From: Candidatus Heimdallarchaeota archaeon
GTDB taxonomy: Archaea > Asgardarchaeota > Heimdallarchaeia > Heimdallarchaeales > Kariarchaeaceae
Assembly (NCBI GenBank): GCA_030149205.1
Contig: JASBSB010000007.1
Span: forward strand, 486,473 to 550,472
Reading direction: 5' to 3'
Length of the DNA stretch: 64,000 nt
In this document: piece by piece, positions 27,454 through 37,154 of the stretch
Numbering within the stretch: the stretch's first letter is position 1
Layout of the letters: every line of letters starts with the position of its first letter
Notes under the pieces: model-generated
The model's input: the letters and a program-made list of their open reading frames with translations, nothing else
Told to the model about the DNA's origin: nothing
Databases searched by the model: none
Translations under genes and position numbers: made by a program

Positions 27454-29082
27454 ATGATGTTAAAAAACGTGACCTATCTTGATACAATCAGTGGGAAATA
27501 TGTAACTGGTAAACAAATAAAGTTTCAAGATGGAGTAATTATTTCAATCACAGACAATAAAGAAGGAGACGGAATTGATTGCAAGGGAAAATTTGTTCTA
27601 CCTGGTTTAATTGATTCACATATCCATTTTTTTCAAAGTGCTGGATTATATACCAGGCCAGATGGCTTAGACCTTCGTCATATAAAAAGCTATGAAAATG
27701 AAATTAAAGAAATTAGAGAGAACATTCCCTCACTCTTTAGAAGATACCTGGCTTGTGGGGTAACTGGTGTGGTGGATTGTGGTGGGCCCTTCTGGAACTT
27801 CGAGGTTTTAGATGAATCAAGGAGATTGCTCTCACCCAAGGTTGCAGTTGCAGGTCCTTTAATTTCCACAGTTCCAAGAGAGAAGCTGGATATTGGAGAC
27901 CCACCTATCATTCAAGCAACCTCTATAGAACATGCAAAAGAATTGGTAAAGGAATGTGTCACTCGAAAACCAAAATTTGTGAAAATCTGGTTTATTTATA
28001 GAGAAGAAGAGTTTGAGACTGATTCCAAGATTATTCAAGGGACGATTGAAGAAATTCATCGTCTTGGCTTTAAGGCAGCAGTCCATGCAACAGAATTAGA
28101 AACCGCAAAGAGAGCGGTAAAATTCGGGGCTGATATACTAGTACATAGTGTCTTTAATGAAGATGTTGATGATGAGTTTGTAGAACTTGTTGTTAAGAAT
28201 AGAGTAATCTACATTCCAACACTAATGGTAAGAAATGGTTACAGAGATGTATATCGTACTCGCATGAAGCTTAGCGAATTTGAACAAATTTGGGGAGATG
28301 CCAAGGTAATCGCCTCATGGAGAGACCTGATGGTACTTCCAGAAAACCAAATTCCAGAGGCATATCGGCCATTAAGGAGGGAATATGATAAAACTCCACA
28401 AAATCTTCTTGATTCTGCATATTACAATCTACGTAGATTATATAATGCAGGGGCAATCATCGCAACTGGGACTGATGCAGGAAATGTTGGGACACTACAT
28501 GGGCCATCCCTTCACACGGAGATGAAAATGATGGTTGAGGCGGGAATGACTCCCAAGGATGTAATTCTTGCAACAACCATAAGAGGGGCTCAATTAATTG
28601 GTGGTGGAGGGTTCATAGGGGAAGGGGCTTCAGCAGATCTAATAATCTTAGATTCAGACCCTACTGTGAATATCAATGCAATTGATCAAATAAACAGTGT
28701 CATTATAGAGGGTAAATTATTTAAACCATATGAGCTTATTACACCCACAACAAGAGAATCACTCATTACTTCACTCTTTGTAGCTATTAATGATAAGAAG
28801 ATGGAACAGATCCTTGCCCACTTTCATCCTCGTGTCTTGGTAAGAGATTTTAGAACTCGAGAAATACTTTACTCTGGAATTGATGCATTAAAGAACAGCT
28901 TTGAAGCTACCTTTACCATGAAGCCCACGATAAAACAAAAGGTAGGATCTATGTTTTCATTCAAGGATCTGGTTATAGTGAAAGAACTGCTTACACAGGA
29001 AAATAAGTCAATAACAGAACTTCTTAGTGTCTATAAGGTAGAAAATCATCTGATTACAGAGCTCTTGATAACGAATAAATGA
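27454..29082 (+). CDS. Amidohydrolase with C-terminal SnoaL-like domain
   Basis: 542 residues. Residues about 1-430 are a metal-dependent amidohydrolase of the imidazolonepropionase/prolidase-like group: HxH in GLIDSHIHFF, later histidines in VHATE and LVHSVF, and the catalytic aspartate in ATGTDAGN, then the closing strand ADLIILDSDP. Residues about 440-542 look like a SnoaL/NTF2-type small domain (SLFVAINDKKMEQILAHFHP onward). Substrate unknown. Stand-alone gene. Confidence 0.8.
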   Translation: MMLKNVTYLDTISGKYVTGKQIKFQDGVIISITDNKEGDGIDCKGKFVLPGLIDSHIHFFQSAGLYTRPDGLDLRHIKSYENEIKEIRENIPSLFRRYLACGVTGVVDCGGPFWNFEVLDESRRLLSPKVAVAGPLISTVPREKLDIGDPPIIQATSIEHAKELVKECVTRKPKFVKIWFIYREEEFETDSKIIQGTIEEIHRLGFKAAVHATELETAKRAVKFGADILVHSVFNEDVDDEFVELVVKNRVIYIPTLMVRNGYRDVYRTRMKLSEFEQIWGDAKVIASWRDLMVLPENQIPEAYRPLRREYDKTPQNLLDSAYYNLRRLYNAGAIIATGTDAGNVGTLHGPSLHTEMKMMVEAGMTPKDVILATTIRGAQLIGGGGFIGEGASADLIILDSDPTVNINAIDQINSVIIEGKLFKPYELITPTTRESLITSLFVAINDKKMEQILAHFHPRVLVRDFRTREILYSGIDALKNSFEATFTMKPTIKQKVGSMFSFKDLVIVKELLTQENKSITELLSVYKVENHLITELLITNK

Positions 29083-29107
29083 ATTTTATATTGGTGTTAA
29101 AGAGTTC

Positions 29108-29114
29108 TTTTTTT
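29108..29114. terminator. T-rich stretch between convergent genes
   Basis: Seven T in a row, 26-32 nt after the stop of the amidohydrolase gene, in the gap before the convergent DUF3179 gene. Archaeal RNA polymerase stops at oligo-T on the coding strand, so this may end the rightward transcript. Confidence 0.4.
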
Positions 29115-29139
29115 CCTCCAAACTTAGTATTGTTAAAAA

Positions 29140-30051
29140 TTACATTTGGTTAATTTCAGGTATTAGCTCTATGGCATTTGGATAAAATGATTGAACAACA
29201 AACCTAAATGATGTTTCGGTTTGTATAATGTTGGGCGATTCAAGTATTTTAAAATTATCAATGACATTATCCTCAGGAGCGTTTTGACTCCTTAAGAAAA
29301 CAAAATCATCAAACAAAGGTACTGCATAAATTTCTCTGGTTAGTTGAGTGACTGTCTGTGGAAGATTTTTCTTTACTATAAAATACAATTGGTCTAGCAG
29401 ATACACTATGCTCTTGGGGTTTTCAACATTTTCAGCTGTGATAGGAAAAATTATTTTGTCAGAATTCAAGTAATCATTGTATGCTTCTTTATCATAATAT
29501 TTGGATCTATCCGATCCCGTGTCAGGGTCTAAAATCAAAACATTTTTATTTTTCAGGTTTTCAAAACTTACAATAACATGCGGCAATTGTGTTAGAGTGG
29601 AATTGATGAAAATTCCATGGATGCATTTATCTAACACCTGTGAGAATAAACTTAGAGTTTTTCTGTCATACAAAACAAGCGAACTGTTCCATAATAAACC
29701 ACTTACACCTAACTCCACGGTCATATTATTCACAATTCTGCTGTACACCTTTGCAGTAAAACATAATGGACAAAAAGTTATAGCCACGGGTTCACCCTGA
29801 ACATCAAAATTCACCACTTCATGATAATTTAAAATTTTAAGTGGAACAGCATAGTCTGTGTCTCTGATTTTGGTTAGGATAAATTTGTCATTTGCAGAAT
29901 ACATGTTAGCAGCTTGTTTGAAATTTAACCATTTTGGATTATCTATCGATGGGATACAGTCTGGTTTGGAACACCCCGGAACTAATGTTTTTAGATTTGG
30001 TGGGTTAGTCTCTCGAAAATAAGGAAAATCTTCTAAAGTTGGCTTTCTCAT
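29140..30051 (-). CDS. DUF3179 family protein
   Basis: 303 residues of the DUF3179 family: LKILNYHEVVNFDVQGEPVA, the Cys motif TFCPLCFTAKVY, SGLLWNSSLVLYDRKTLSLFSQ and a C-terminal half with PHVIVSFENLK and LDPDTGSDRSKYY. The family usually reads CPLCGT; here phenylalanine replaces the glycine. No signal peptide is seen, although many bacterial members are exported. Function unknown. Confidence 0.75.
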   Translation of the reverse strand: MRKPTLEDFPYFRETNPPNLKTLVPGCSKPDCIPSIDNPKWLNFKQAANMYSANDKFILTKIRDTDYAVPLKILNYHEVVNFDVQGEPVAITFCPLCFTAKVYSRIVNNMTVELGVSGLLWNSSLVLYDRKTLSLFSQVLDKCIHGIFINSTLTQLPHVIVSFENLKNKNVLILDPDTGSDRSKYYDKEAYNDYLNSDKIIFPITAENVENPKSIVYLLDQLYFIVKKNLPQTVTQLTREIYAVPLFDDFVFLRSQNAPEDNVIDNFKILESPNIIQTETSFRFVVQSFYPNAIELIPEINQM

Positions 30052-30114
30052 GTTTTATTTTATTATAAAGTTATTAAATACGCTTGTTTTTTAGAAACCT
30101 ACCTGAATAGAGCT

Positions 30115-31836
30115 TTATGCCGTTTCATCAACTTTTATGTATTCCAATCTGTCTGAGAGGAGATAGGTTGTGATCATAAACAAAATTGTCCCAAGCGTGA
30201 GCCACACCATTCCATAGTCTGCGACCAACCATGATTTCTTTAAGACAATGAGGACTGGATTGAATAGCCCAAATATACCTTGAGCTGGAATGGATGGGAT
30301 ACTAGAGGTTGAACTCATCAAAGAGGTGAGAAATTGTAACAATGAACCTATAATAATCAATCTTCCTAACCAGATTCCATATTTTGGAACTAAAAACCCA
30401 ATCGTGGCACTGAGGAATGTTAAAAATGCATAAAAAATCATCATGCTGAACAGGGCAACAATTTCCCATCCAAGAACTGGTGTTTTCCCCAAACCATATT
30501 CCGAAAGAGCCAGAAAGATTACCATTAATATAATTATATACAGAAGTTCAGCAAGAACAGCGAAGGATCTTTGAAGAATAAGGGATCTTTTACTAATGTT
30601 GAGAGAGCCCGTGATATCACCAGATTCAGCATCAACTTCTCTTGCAACAATTTTTTTACCCCAAATTATAGCTAGTGGGAGCATATAAATCCAATGAGCA
30701 CCATAAGTGTTCAAAGCGATAAATCCAAAGTAAGGGTGATTAACCAAATTTTCACCGTACAGTATAACCCTAAAGATTCCTCCAGAGCTAAATCCACCTA
30801 ATAGTTTTTGTGAGGCGGCGTCACCTGGATAAGCAAAAATTTGTAAGGGAAAAATTACTATGATTACAAAGAGCATTACCATCAAACCACGTGCTTCAGA
30901 ATAAACAAAATCACTAAAGAAGGGATATCGCTTTTCGAAGGGTCTTGCCCAAAAGGTGAAGATGCTTGTTCTACCACTCTTGGAAGACTTTCTTTCACCC
31001 TTATGTAGGCTAAACCTTAATCTTCTAGGAATAATGTTTCTTGAGATTCCTTTAACTAGATCTTTGTGTAGGTACATATAATATGTAAGGAGAAGAAGAA
31101 CAGGAATAAGGATATAGAATTTTTCCAATGTTTGTGCTGCATATTTTTTTTCTAGGAGTATAGAGCTCGCATCAAACCAAAGTAAGGGATTAAAATCTTT
31201 CAAGCTTTTATTACTTGGAGAGCTATTTGCAATCAACTGTAGTCCATAAAGTAAAATAGCAACCATCGAACCCCAAAGCTGAGCAGAACTAACTGTTCCT
31301 TCTTTAGCACCAAAAATCATTCCGATTCCCACACCAACCAATGCAAGTAAGGTTTGGTCAACAAACAGCATAAAAACCTTTTCTGAGGGAAGTGTTGTAC
31401 CTACTATTGGGAAATTCCAAGGAAATACAGTTACTGCTGACACAATTATAGTATAAAATACAACGACGATAAGTTTCGCAATATAATCCTCAGTTCTTGA
31501 AATTGGAAGCGAATAATAAAGCTCTGAAGTTCTTTTTTCTGTCTCGTAGAGAACCCCTCTAGCTCCTAATATAATTGATATGATAAACACCAAAATTGAC
31601 ATGAATGGAATTGAAAAGAGTGCCCAGAGAGTAAATCCTCCTGCATTACCTAAACTCCCAAAGAATATCTGCACTGCAGGATTTTTTAACAGATCAACAA
31701 ATGCCTGCATTGCTGCTTTCCCCGGATAGATTGTAATGAACAAAATAGTTGTAAAGAGTGCAACTATGCTCCAGATCATAGAAAATTTAAATTGAAGTCT
31801 TGCCTCTTTGAACAGCATCCAAAGGAATTTTTTCAT
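30115..31836 (-). CDS. ABC-2 type transporter permease
   Basis: 573 residues in two homologous membrane halves, together about 12 spans, separated by a basic loop (RRLRFSLHKGERKSSKSGR). It follows its ATPase gene with a 1-nt overlap and a Shine-Dalgarno GGGGGAG. Such permeases export drugs, lipids or peptides; the substrate is unknown. Confidence 0.85.
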   Translation of the reverse strand: MKKFLWMLFKEARLQFKFSMIWSIVALFTTILFITIYPGKAAMQAFVDLLKNPAVQIFFGSLGNAGGFTLWALFSIPFMSILVFIISIILGARGVLYETEKRTSELYYSLPISRTEDYIAKLIVVVFYTIIVSAVTVFPWNFPIVGTTLPSEKVFMLFVDQTLLALVGVGIGMIFGAKEGTVSSAQLWGSMVAILLYGLQLIANSSPSNKSLKDFNPLLWFDASSILLEKKYAAQTLEKFYILIPVLLLLTYYMYLHKDLVKGISRNIIPRRLRFSLHKGERKSSKSGRTSIFTFWARPFEKRYPFFSDFVYSEARGLMVMLFVIIVIFPLQIFAYPGDAASQKLLGGFSSGGIFRVILYGENLVNHPYFGFIALNTYGAHWIYMLPLAIIWGKKIVAREVDAESGDITGSLNISKRSLILQRSFAVLAELLYIIILMVIFLALSEYGLGKTPVLGWEIVALFSMMIFYAFLTFLSATIGFLVPKYGIWLGRLIIIGSLLQFLTSLMSSTSSIPSIPAQGIFGLFNPVLIVLKKSWLVADYGMVWLTLGTILFMITTYLLSDRLEYIKVDETA

Positions 31837-32723
31837 TATATCTCCCCCTTTTGGTAGATTGGTAAAAAGTAATTTTCAAGACTGGGTTGCGGGATGTAAA
31901 ACTTCACGACTCCTGATAGTTTTTCAATCTCGTGTGTTATATTGAACGGGCTACCTTCAAAAAACACAGTAGCTTTTGTCTTATCTGATTTTACCTTGGT
32001 TACATTGGGTAAGCCTTCAAGGCTTGAAACAGGGATCTCTCCCTCAAATTCAATAATAGCGGACTGTGGAACCTTTTCAAGCAATGAATCAATGTTTCCA
32101 GAACTGACTATCTCTCCCTCTTTTATAACTGTTGCTTGGTCACAGACCTGTTGAACTTCAGAAAGTAGGTGTGAGGAGAAAAATATAGTATGCCCCTCAC
32201 TTACATATTCCTTCATAAAATGAAGAAATTCTTCCTGCATCAAAGGATCCAATCCGGTGGTTGCTTCATCAGCAATCACAATTTCGGGTCTGTGCATAAA
32301 AGCCTGAACAATTCCGACTTTTTGTCTGTTTCCTCTGCTTAGATCCTTTGTGAGCTTCTTTCCATCTAAATCAAACCTGTTCATCAGTTCAGCTTTCAGA
32401 GGTGCGCCTCCACGTATTGAAGCAATAAAGTTTAGATATTCGTCTACTGTATAATAAGGGTAGAGTTCAAAATCAGAGGGAAGATAAGATACTAATTTTT
32501 TAGCCTTCATTGACCCTATTTGATTTCCCATAATTGTTGCACTCCCTGATGTTGGTTTTAAGATTCCTACTAAAATTCTAATTGTTGTGGTCTTCCCAGC
32601 ACCATTAGGTCCTAGAAACCCATGGATTGTACCCTTTTCAACATTTAGAGTCACGTTGTTTATCCCAAGGTCATTTCCATAGAACTTGGTTAATTTATCG
32701 ATAGATATAACATGCTCAGTCAT
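31836..32723 (-). CDS. ABC-2 type transporter ATP-binding protein
   Basis: 295 residues: Walker A GPNGAGKTT, signature LSRGNRQKVG (R for the usual second G), Walker B VIADEATTGLDP, H-loop FSSHLLSEV, and a C-terminal regulatory segment. First gene of the pair; TATA-like actataaatttaata about 25-35 nt upstream of the ATG. Confidence 0.92.
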   Translation of the reverse strand: MTEHVISIDKLTKFYGNDLGINNVTLNVEKGTIHGFLGPNGAGKTTTIRILVGILKPTSGSATIMGNQIGSMKAKKLVSYLPSDFELYPYYTVDEYLNFIASIRGGAPLKAELMNRFDLDGKKLTKDLSRGNRQKVGIVQAFMHRPEIVIADEATTGLDPLMQEEFLHFMKEYVSEGHTIFFSSHLLSEVQQVCDQATVIKEGEIVSSGNIDSLLEKVPQSAIIEFEGEIPVSSLEGLPNVTKVKSDKTKATVFFEGSPFNITHEIEKLSGVVKFYIPQPSLENYFLPIYQKGEI

Positions 32724-32978
32724 AGAGGAAGATTCAAAATATGAATTATTAAATTTATAGTCATTACACAGGTTTTTTGTTTCACTTTGTAATTAGTTAA
32801 TTTTTTTTATTATAAGTCTGCAAAAATGATAGAATTATTCGAGAATTACTGATAATTTATTTTTCACAGATTTTATTTTCAGGAGTTGAATGTGTTTTCT
32901 AAATGCCTTTGTAATCAAACTTAAATTATTGTGGGCCCAATTTCACTAGAGGTCTCTCTCTTCCTATTAAAGTTGGAT

Positions 32979-34469
32979 CTAATCCAATATAAGGGTTTTA
33001 CCCATGAGTTGAAGGGTCTTGCCGGAGTCTAATTCTTTTATCCAATTCAAATAGGATCGATTTGATTTGAGATCAGTACTAACATCAACTTTTTTTTGTG
33101 CTCGATACAATATATAGACCAACTGTGAACCAAATCCTGCGGCAAAATGTAATCCGAACTTAATAGGGGTTGTCTCTCCCCTTGAATAATGCATTTTTGG
33201 ATATTCTGGCTCTTTGAGGTTGACTACAGGCGGAATTCGACCGGTTTCCAATGATTTAACCAATGCCACATCTTCGATACCAACACCCATAGGATGACCA
33301 GTAAACCCTTTCGTATTAGTAATGATGATTTGATTACTTAATTGACCAAAATTCTTCTCTAATGCCTCAATCTCAGCTTTTACTGCATTTCCCTGTGGGG
33401 GTGTATATGTTTCATGTGAGTAATAAACGCAGGAAGATGCAATATCTTGTCTTCGAATTCCATGTTCCACTTCTACTTGGGTTAAAAATCGATTTAATGA
33501 ATCAGAAATGTGATCTTTGTCCATTTTTGTTGCATGATATGCAGAATTGACAAAATGACCTGCCACAACCTCCACACGAGGGAACAACCCTCGATCTCTA
33601 ACACTTTCTAAAGACTCCAAAACCAGACCAACTGCCCCCATTCCTAAAATCATTCCCTTTCTGTTCTTATCAAACGGCTTTGCACCTGTTTTTACTTCAT
33701 CTGTTGTGCTAGCAGCTCCAGCAGCAAGAAATCCGGAACCAACCCATTGAAACATTTCATCATTTGAAGCATCATCAGCTGCAATTATTACAACTCTTCT
33801 GCATCTTCCAATTCTTATCCAGTCTTGAGCGATTGCAATTGCCTGGGCTGTAGATGCACATGCGACATTTACATGAGAGTTAGGTCCCCGTGCTTTCACA
33901 ATCTGAGCAAAATGTCCATGTGTTAATGGCATAGCCTTCAGAATAAATTTCCTATCAAACTCGTATCCTTTTTCTGTGAAAAACCTTCTTTGCTCCTTTA
34001 AAACACTGTCCAAAACCGGAAAGGTTGAGGCGAAAATAACTCCAGTATCGTCTTGCAGTGACTTTGGTAATGCAATATTGTTCTCTTCTCTCATAAGGGG
34101 AATTCCTGCATCTTTCAAAGCTTCCAAACCCGCAGCAATTGCTAAACTTGAGGTTATATCAAACCCAGGAATCAATTGCTTTCCAACCTCATATTCTTGA
34201 AATAGGTTAAATTCTCCTTTTTTAGCCGAAAGTCTTATGACTTCGTCTTCTTTCGAAATCTGCTTGAATGAAATTTCTTCACCATCACGTGATTTTTGTA
34301 CCAGATTCTTGTTTAATTGTTCTTTAACTCCCTTTTCTGAAACATTTGTTATTAGATTTTGACCAGATAAAATAAGTTCAATGTTGTTTTTAGAAAAAAC
34401 TTCATTGTTTCGACCCGGGAGTCCAACCCCAACACCAGTTACAAATGTTTTGGGGGCGTTTCTGAGCAT
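32979..34469 (-). CDS. Free-standing beta-ketoacyl (ACP) synthase, KAS/PKS-type
   Basis: 496 residues of the thiolase-fold condensing enzymes, FabF/PKS ketosynthase type. The triad is complete: C204 in NVACASTAQA, H352 in SHETYTPPQGN and H392 in TGHPMG, with K387. The N terminus (FVTGVGVGLPGRNNEVF) and the long insert before the cysteine resemble ketosynthase domains of large multidomain synthases. No acyl carrier protein, acyltransferase or reductase lies nearby, and archaea normally lack fatty acid synthase, so the acyl substrate and carrier are unknown. A TATA box lies at 34492-34500. Confidence 0.85.
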   Translation of the reverse strand: MLRNAPKTFVTGVGVGLPGRNNEVFSKNNIELILSGQNLITNVSEKGVKEQLNKNLVQKSRDGEEISFKQISKEDEVIRLSAKKGEFNLFQEYEVGKQLIPGFDITSSLAIAAGLEALKDAGIPLMREENNIALPKSLQDDTGVIFASTFPVLDSVLKEQRRFFTEKGYEFDRKFILKAMPLTHGHFAQIVKARGPNSHVNVACASTAQAIAIAQDWIRIGRCRRVVIIAADDASNDEMFQWVGSGFLAAGAASTTDEVKTGAKPFDKNRKGMILGMGAVGLVLESLESVRDRGLFPRVEVVAGHFVNSAYHATKMDKDHISDSLNRFLTQVEVEHGIRRQDIASSCVYYSHETYTPPQGNAVKAEIEALEKNFGQLSNQIIITNTKGFTGHPMGVGIEDVALVKSLETGRIPPVVNLKEPEYPKMHYSRGETTPIKFGLHFAAGFGSQLVYILYRAQKKVDVSTDLKSNRSYLNWIKELDSGKTLQLMGKTLILD

Positions 34470-34491
34470 AAATTTTCCCTAAAAATTCATC

Positions 34492-34500
34492 CTTTTAAAC
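34492..34500 (-). promoter_or_regulatory. TATA box of the ketosynthase gene
   Basis: gtttaaaag on the minus strand, about 26 nt upstream of the ATG at 34469. Confidence 0.5.
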
Positions 34501-34791
34501 TATTCTCCAGGGAGTTCAAATTAGTATGTTGAAAAGAATACTTTAATGTCAATAAATGGATTTAGACATTGTAGCTAAATTATTAACAAATTACTGTCAA
34601 TTCCTACTCTATCTAAATAGAATATTTTCCTGATAAAATAGGTCAAAGGTGTATTTTGAACAAATGTTTCATCAACTAGTGGAACAATTTCCTCAATTCT
34701 TTATTCTTCCTTTTTCCTTATTGGCTATCTTTCAACCCAAGATGTGTTTTAACCAGATTAAATAGCTCTTGTAATCAATCAGAAATCTGTG
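34501..34791. other. Intergenic region without visible genes
   Basis: About 290 bases between two leftward genes. It should hold the end of the glycine C-acetyltransferase transcript and elements upstream of the ketosynthase promoter. I see no RNA gene and no strong repeat. Confidence 0.5.
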
Positions 34792-35964
34792 TTATATCAG
34801 ATTTAATTTTTTACCAATCATCTCAAATTTTTGAATACCGAAATCTAAATCTTCCTTTGAATGTGCCGCAGAGAGCATTACTCTTATTCTTGCCTGATTT
34901 TTGGGAACTGTTGGAAAACCTAATGACATAGCAAAAATTCCCTCTTTCAACAGCTCCTTTGAAAACTCTGAGCTTGTCTTAGCATCTCCAATCATCACTG
35001 GAGTTATTGGGGTCTGTGTTTTTCCCGTATCAAATCCAATGTCCTTCATCGCACCCTGGAAATACCTGGCATTATCCCAGAGTTTTTTCACTAAGGAATC
35101 ATCATTTTCGAGAATTTTTACTGCTGCTATAGCCGCTGCTACATCTGGTGGAGTAACCGCAGATGAAAATAGAAAAGGTCTAGCTTTTTGCTCCAAAAAA
35201 TCTCTTAAAACTTGTTTGCCAGCTACATATCCTCCTACAACACCTAAGGCCTTGCTCAGTGTTCCAATTTCAATATCAACCTGATCTGAATTAAGTTTAA
35301 AATGATTTACAATTCCCCTTCCATGGTCTCCGAGTACTCCCTCACCATGGGCATCATCAACCATCAGGAGTGCGTCGTACTCAGTTGCTAGCTTTGCAAT
35401 CCCATCTAAGGGTGCAATATCTCCGTCCATCGAAAATACCCCATCAGTAATAATGAGTTTTCTTTTCAAATCCTTTCCTTTATCCAACTGGATTGCAAGG
35501 TCTTCAACATTATTATGTTCATAGATAAATCTTTGTGATTTTGTAAGTCTTACCCCATCAATAATTGAAGCGTGATTCAGTGCATCAGTAAAGATCCCAT
35601 CAGCCTGGATCGGAGGAATAACAGCCTGATTTGCAACAAATCCCGATTGCAATCCGAGTGTAGCCTCAACCTCTTTAAATTTAGCCAGTGATTCTTCAAG
35701 CTCTTTATGTAACGCCATAGTTCCAGCAATACTTCGTACTGCACCAGGGCCCACCCCATATTCGTCTAAAGTCTCTTTTGCTGCTTCCACAAGTTTTGGG
35801 TGATCTGCCAGTCCTAAATAATTGTTAGAACAGAGGTTTAATACTGACTTTCCCCCGATTTTAAGCCATGAACCTTGTGGTGATTCTAAAACTCGGATTG
35901 CATTATACAATCCTTCTGATTTAAGGCGATTTAGTTCTGTAGTCATGAAGTCTAGTTTGTTCAT
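34792..35964 (-). CDS. kbl: Glycine C-acetyltransferase / AONS family PLP enzyme
   Basis: 390 residues of the alpha-oxoamine synthase family. Marks: [15 protein letters not shown], the substrate region [28 protein letters not shown] and the PLP lysine in GTLSKALG. The N-terminal region [20 protein letters not shown] is typical of 2-amino-3-ketobutyrate CoA ligase (glycine + acetyl-CoA). 8-amino-7-oxononanoate synthase (biotin) is the alternative; no other biotin or threonine dehydrogenase genes are in the window. TATA-like tacataaatctttt about 27 nt upstream. Confidence 0.85.
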   Translation of the reverse strand: MNKLDFMTTELNRLKSEGLYNAIRVLESPQGSWLKIGGKSVLNLCSNNYLGLADHPKLVEAAKETLDEYGVGPGAVRSIAGTMALHKELEESLAKFKEVEATLGLQSGFVANQAVIPPIQADGIFTDALNHASIIDGVRLTKSQRFIYEHNNVEDLAIQLDKGKDLKRKLIITDGVFSMDGDIAPLDGIAKLATEYDALLMVDDAHGEGVLGDHGRGIVNHFKLNSDQVDIEIGTLSKALGVVGGYVAGKQVLRDFLEQKARPFLFSSAVTPPDVAAAIAAVKILENDDSLVKKLWDNARYFQGAMKDIGFDTGKTQTPITPVMIGDAKTSSEFSKELLKEGIFAMSLGFPTVPKNQARIRVMLSAAHSKEDLDFGIQKFEMIGKKLNLI

Positions 35965-36116
35965 TGTTAGCTAGTACTGCATGATTTAGAAAAGATTTAT
36001 GTAAATAACTCAGTAAACTGTTATCTTCTTTTTGAAAGTTAAGAATTATTCTATAAATTATACTCTAAATTTTGTAAATACCAAACATCCTATATTTAGG
36101 ATGAATACCTTTAGTT

Positions 36117-37154
36117 GTGGAAGATAATTCCCTCTCAAAAAATGAATTGGTCAGTCTCTATGCAAAGGCCAAGAGTGATGATATTAACGCTCTGATCCAG
36201 CTTGGGTTTTACTACGTTTCTGATGAAGACCCCGAAGAGGGATTAGTTTGGTTGAGAAAGGCAGTTGCCTCCGACAAATCTAAGGCCAATGATATAGCAA
36301 CTCATTTGTTGGAATTAAACAAAGGTGCAGAGGCAGTTGAATTTTACAAAATAGCTGCCGAAGACGGAAATCTAGGCAGTATGTCAAATTTGGCAATGCT
36401 ACTAAAACAAAGTGGTAAACGTGACCAGGCTGAGAATTGGTACATGATTGCAGCTCATCAAGGATATGTTGTTGCGATACATAACCTAGGGGTTTTGTAT
36501 TTAGAGACAGAAGAAAACGTAGAAAAGGGGATAGAATGGCTAACAAAAGCTGCCAAACAGGGCCATAAGGAGGCTTGGATGACTCTTGGAGAATACTACT
36601 CAACTCATGATCAACCTGATAAGGCATTGGAATACTTCAATTTTGCATTAAACCAGGGAGATAAAAGGGCAATAACCTATATTGCAGAGATAATGATGGA
36701 GAAAGGACAAGAAGAAGAAGCTATAGAGCTGTTAGAAGAGTCTTGGAAAGAAGGAGATAAAGAGGCAATTTCAACACTTGGCTTTCTTTATTGGAGTTTG
36801 GGAAATGTGACCAAGGCTCAAGAACTGTTTGAAATAGGGATAGAAGAGGAAAATGAGCTTTGTATATTTAACATGGGGAGTCTACTCTTAGAAGAGTTTG
36901 AAGATAAAGATGGGGCAAGGACGTATTTCTTAAGAGCAAGTGAAATGGGGAATCCTTTTGCGATGTTCAATCTTGGTGTTTTAGAACTTGAAGAAGAGAA
37001 CCTCGAACAAGCGGAAATTTGGTTAGAAAAATCAGCTCAAGAGGGATTCAGAGAGGCAATGTTGGCTTTAGCAAACCTTTATGAATTTCAGGGCAAAGAT
37101 GAGGCTTCAAAAGAGTGGAAAGTCAAGGCTGATCTTGTTCATTCTCACCAGTAG
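36117..37154 (+). CDS. Sel1/TPR-repeat protein
   Basis: 345 residues made almost wholly of about eight Sel1-like repeats of 33-36 residues (AEDGNLGSMSNLAMLLKQSG, AHQGYVVAIHNLGVLYLE, EMGNPFAMFNLGVLELEEEN and so on). It is a soluble alpha-solenoid scaffold for protein contacts. GTG start. Its 3' end overlaps by 32 nt with the 3' end of the convergent winged-helix-repeat gene. Confidence 0.85.
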   Translation: MEDNSLSKNELVSLYAKAKSDDINALIQLGFYYVSDEDPEEGLVWLRKAVASDKSKANDIATHLLELNKGAEAVEFYKIAAEDGNLGSMSNLAMLLKQSGKRDQAENWYMIAAHQGYVVAIHNLGVLYLETEENVEKGIEWLTKAAKQGHKEAWMTLGEYYSTHDQPDKALEYFNFALNQGDKRAITYIAEIMMEKGQEEEAIELLEESWKEGDKEAISTLGFLYWSLGNVTKAQELFEIGIEEENELCIFNMGSLLLEEFEDKDGARTYFLRASEMGNPFAMFNLGVLELEEENLEQAEIWLEKSAQEGFREAMLALANLYEFQGKDEASKEWKVKADLVHSHQ

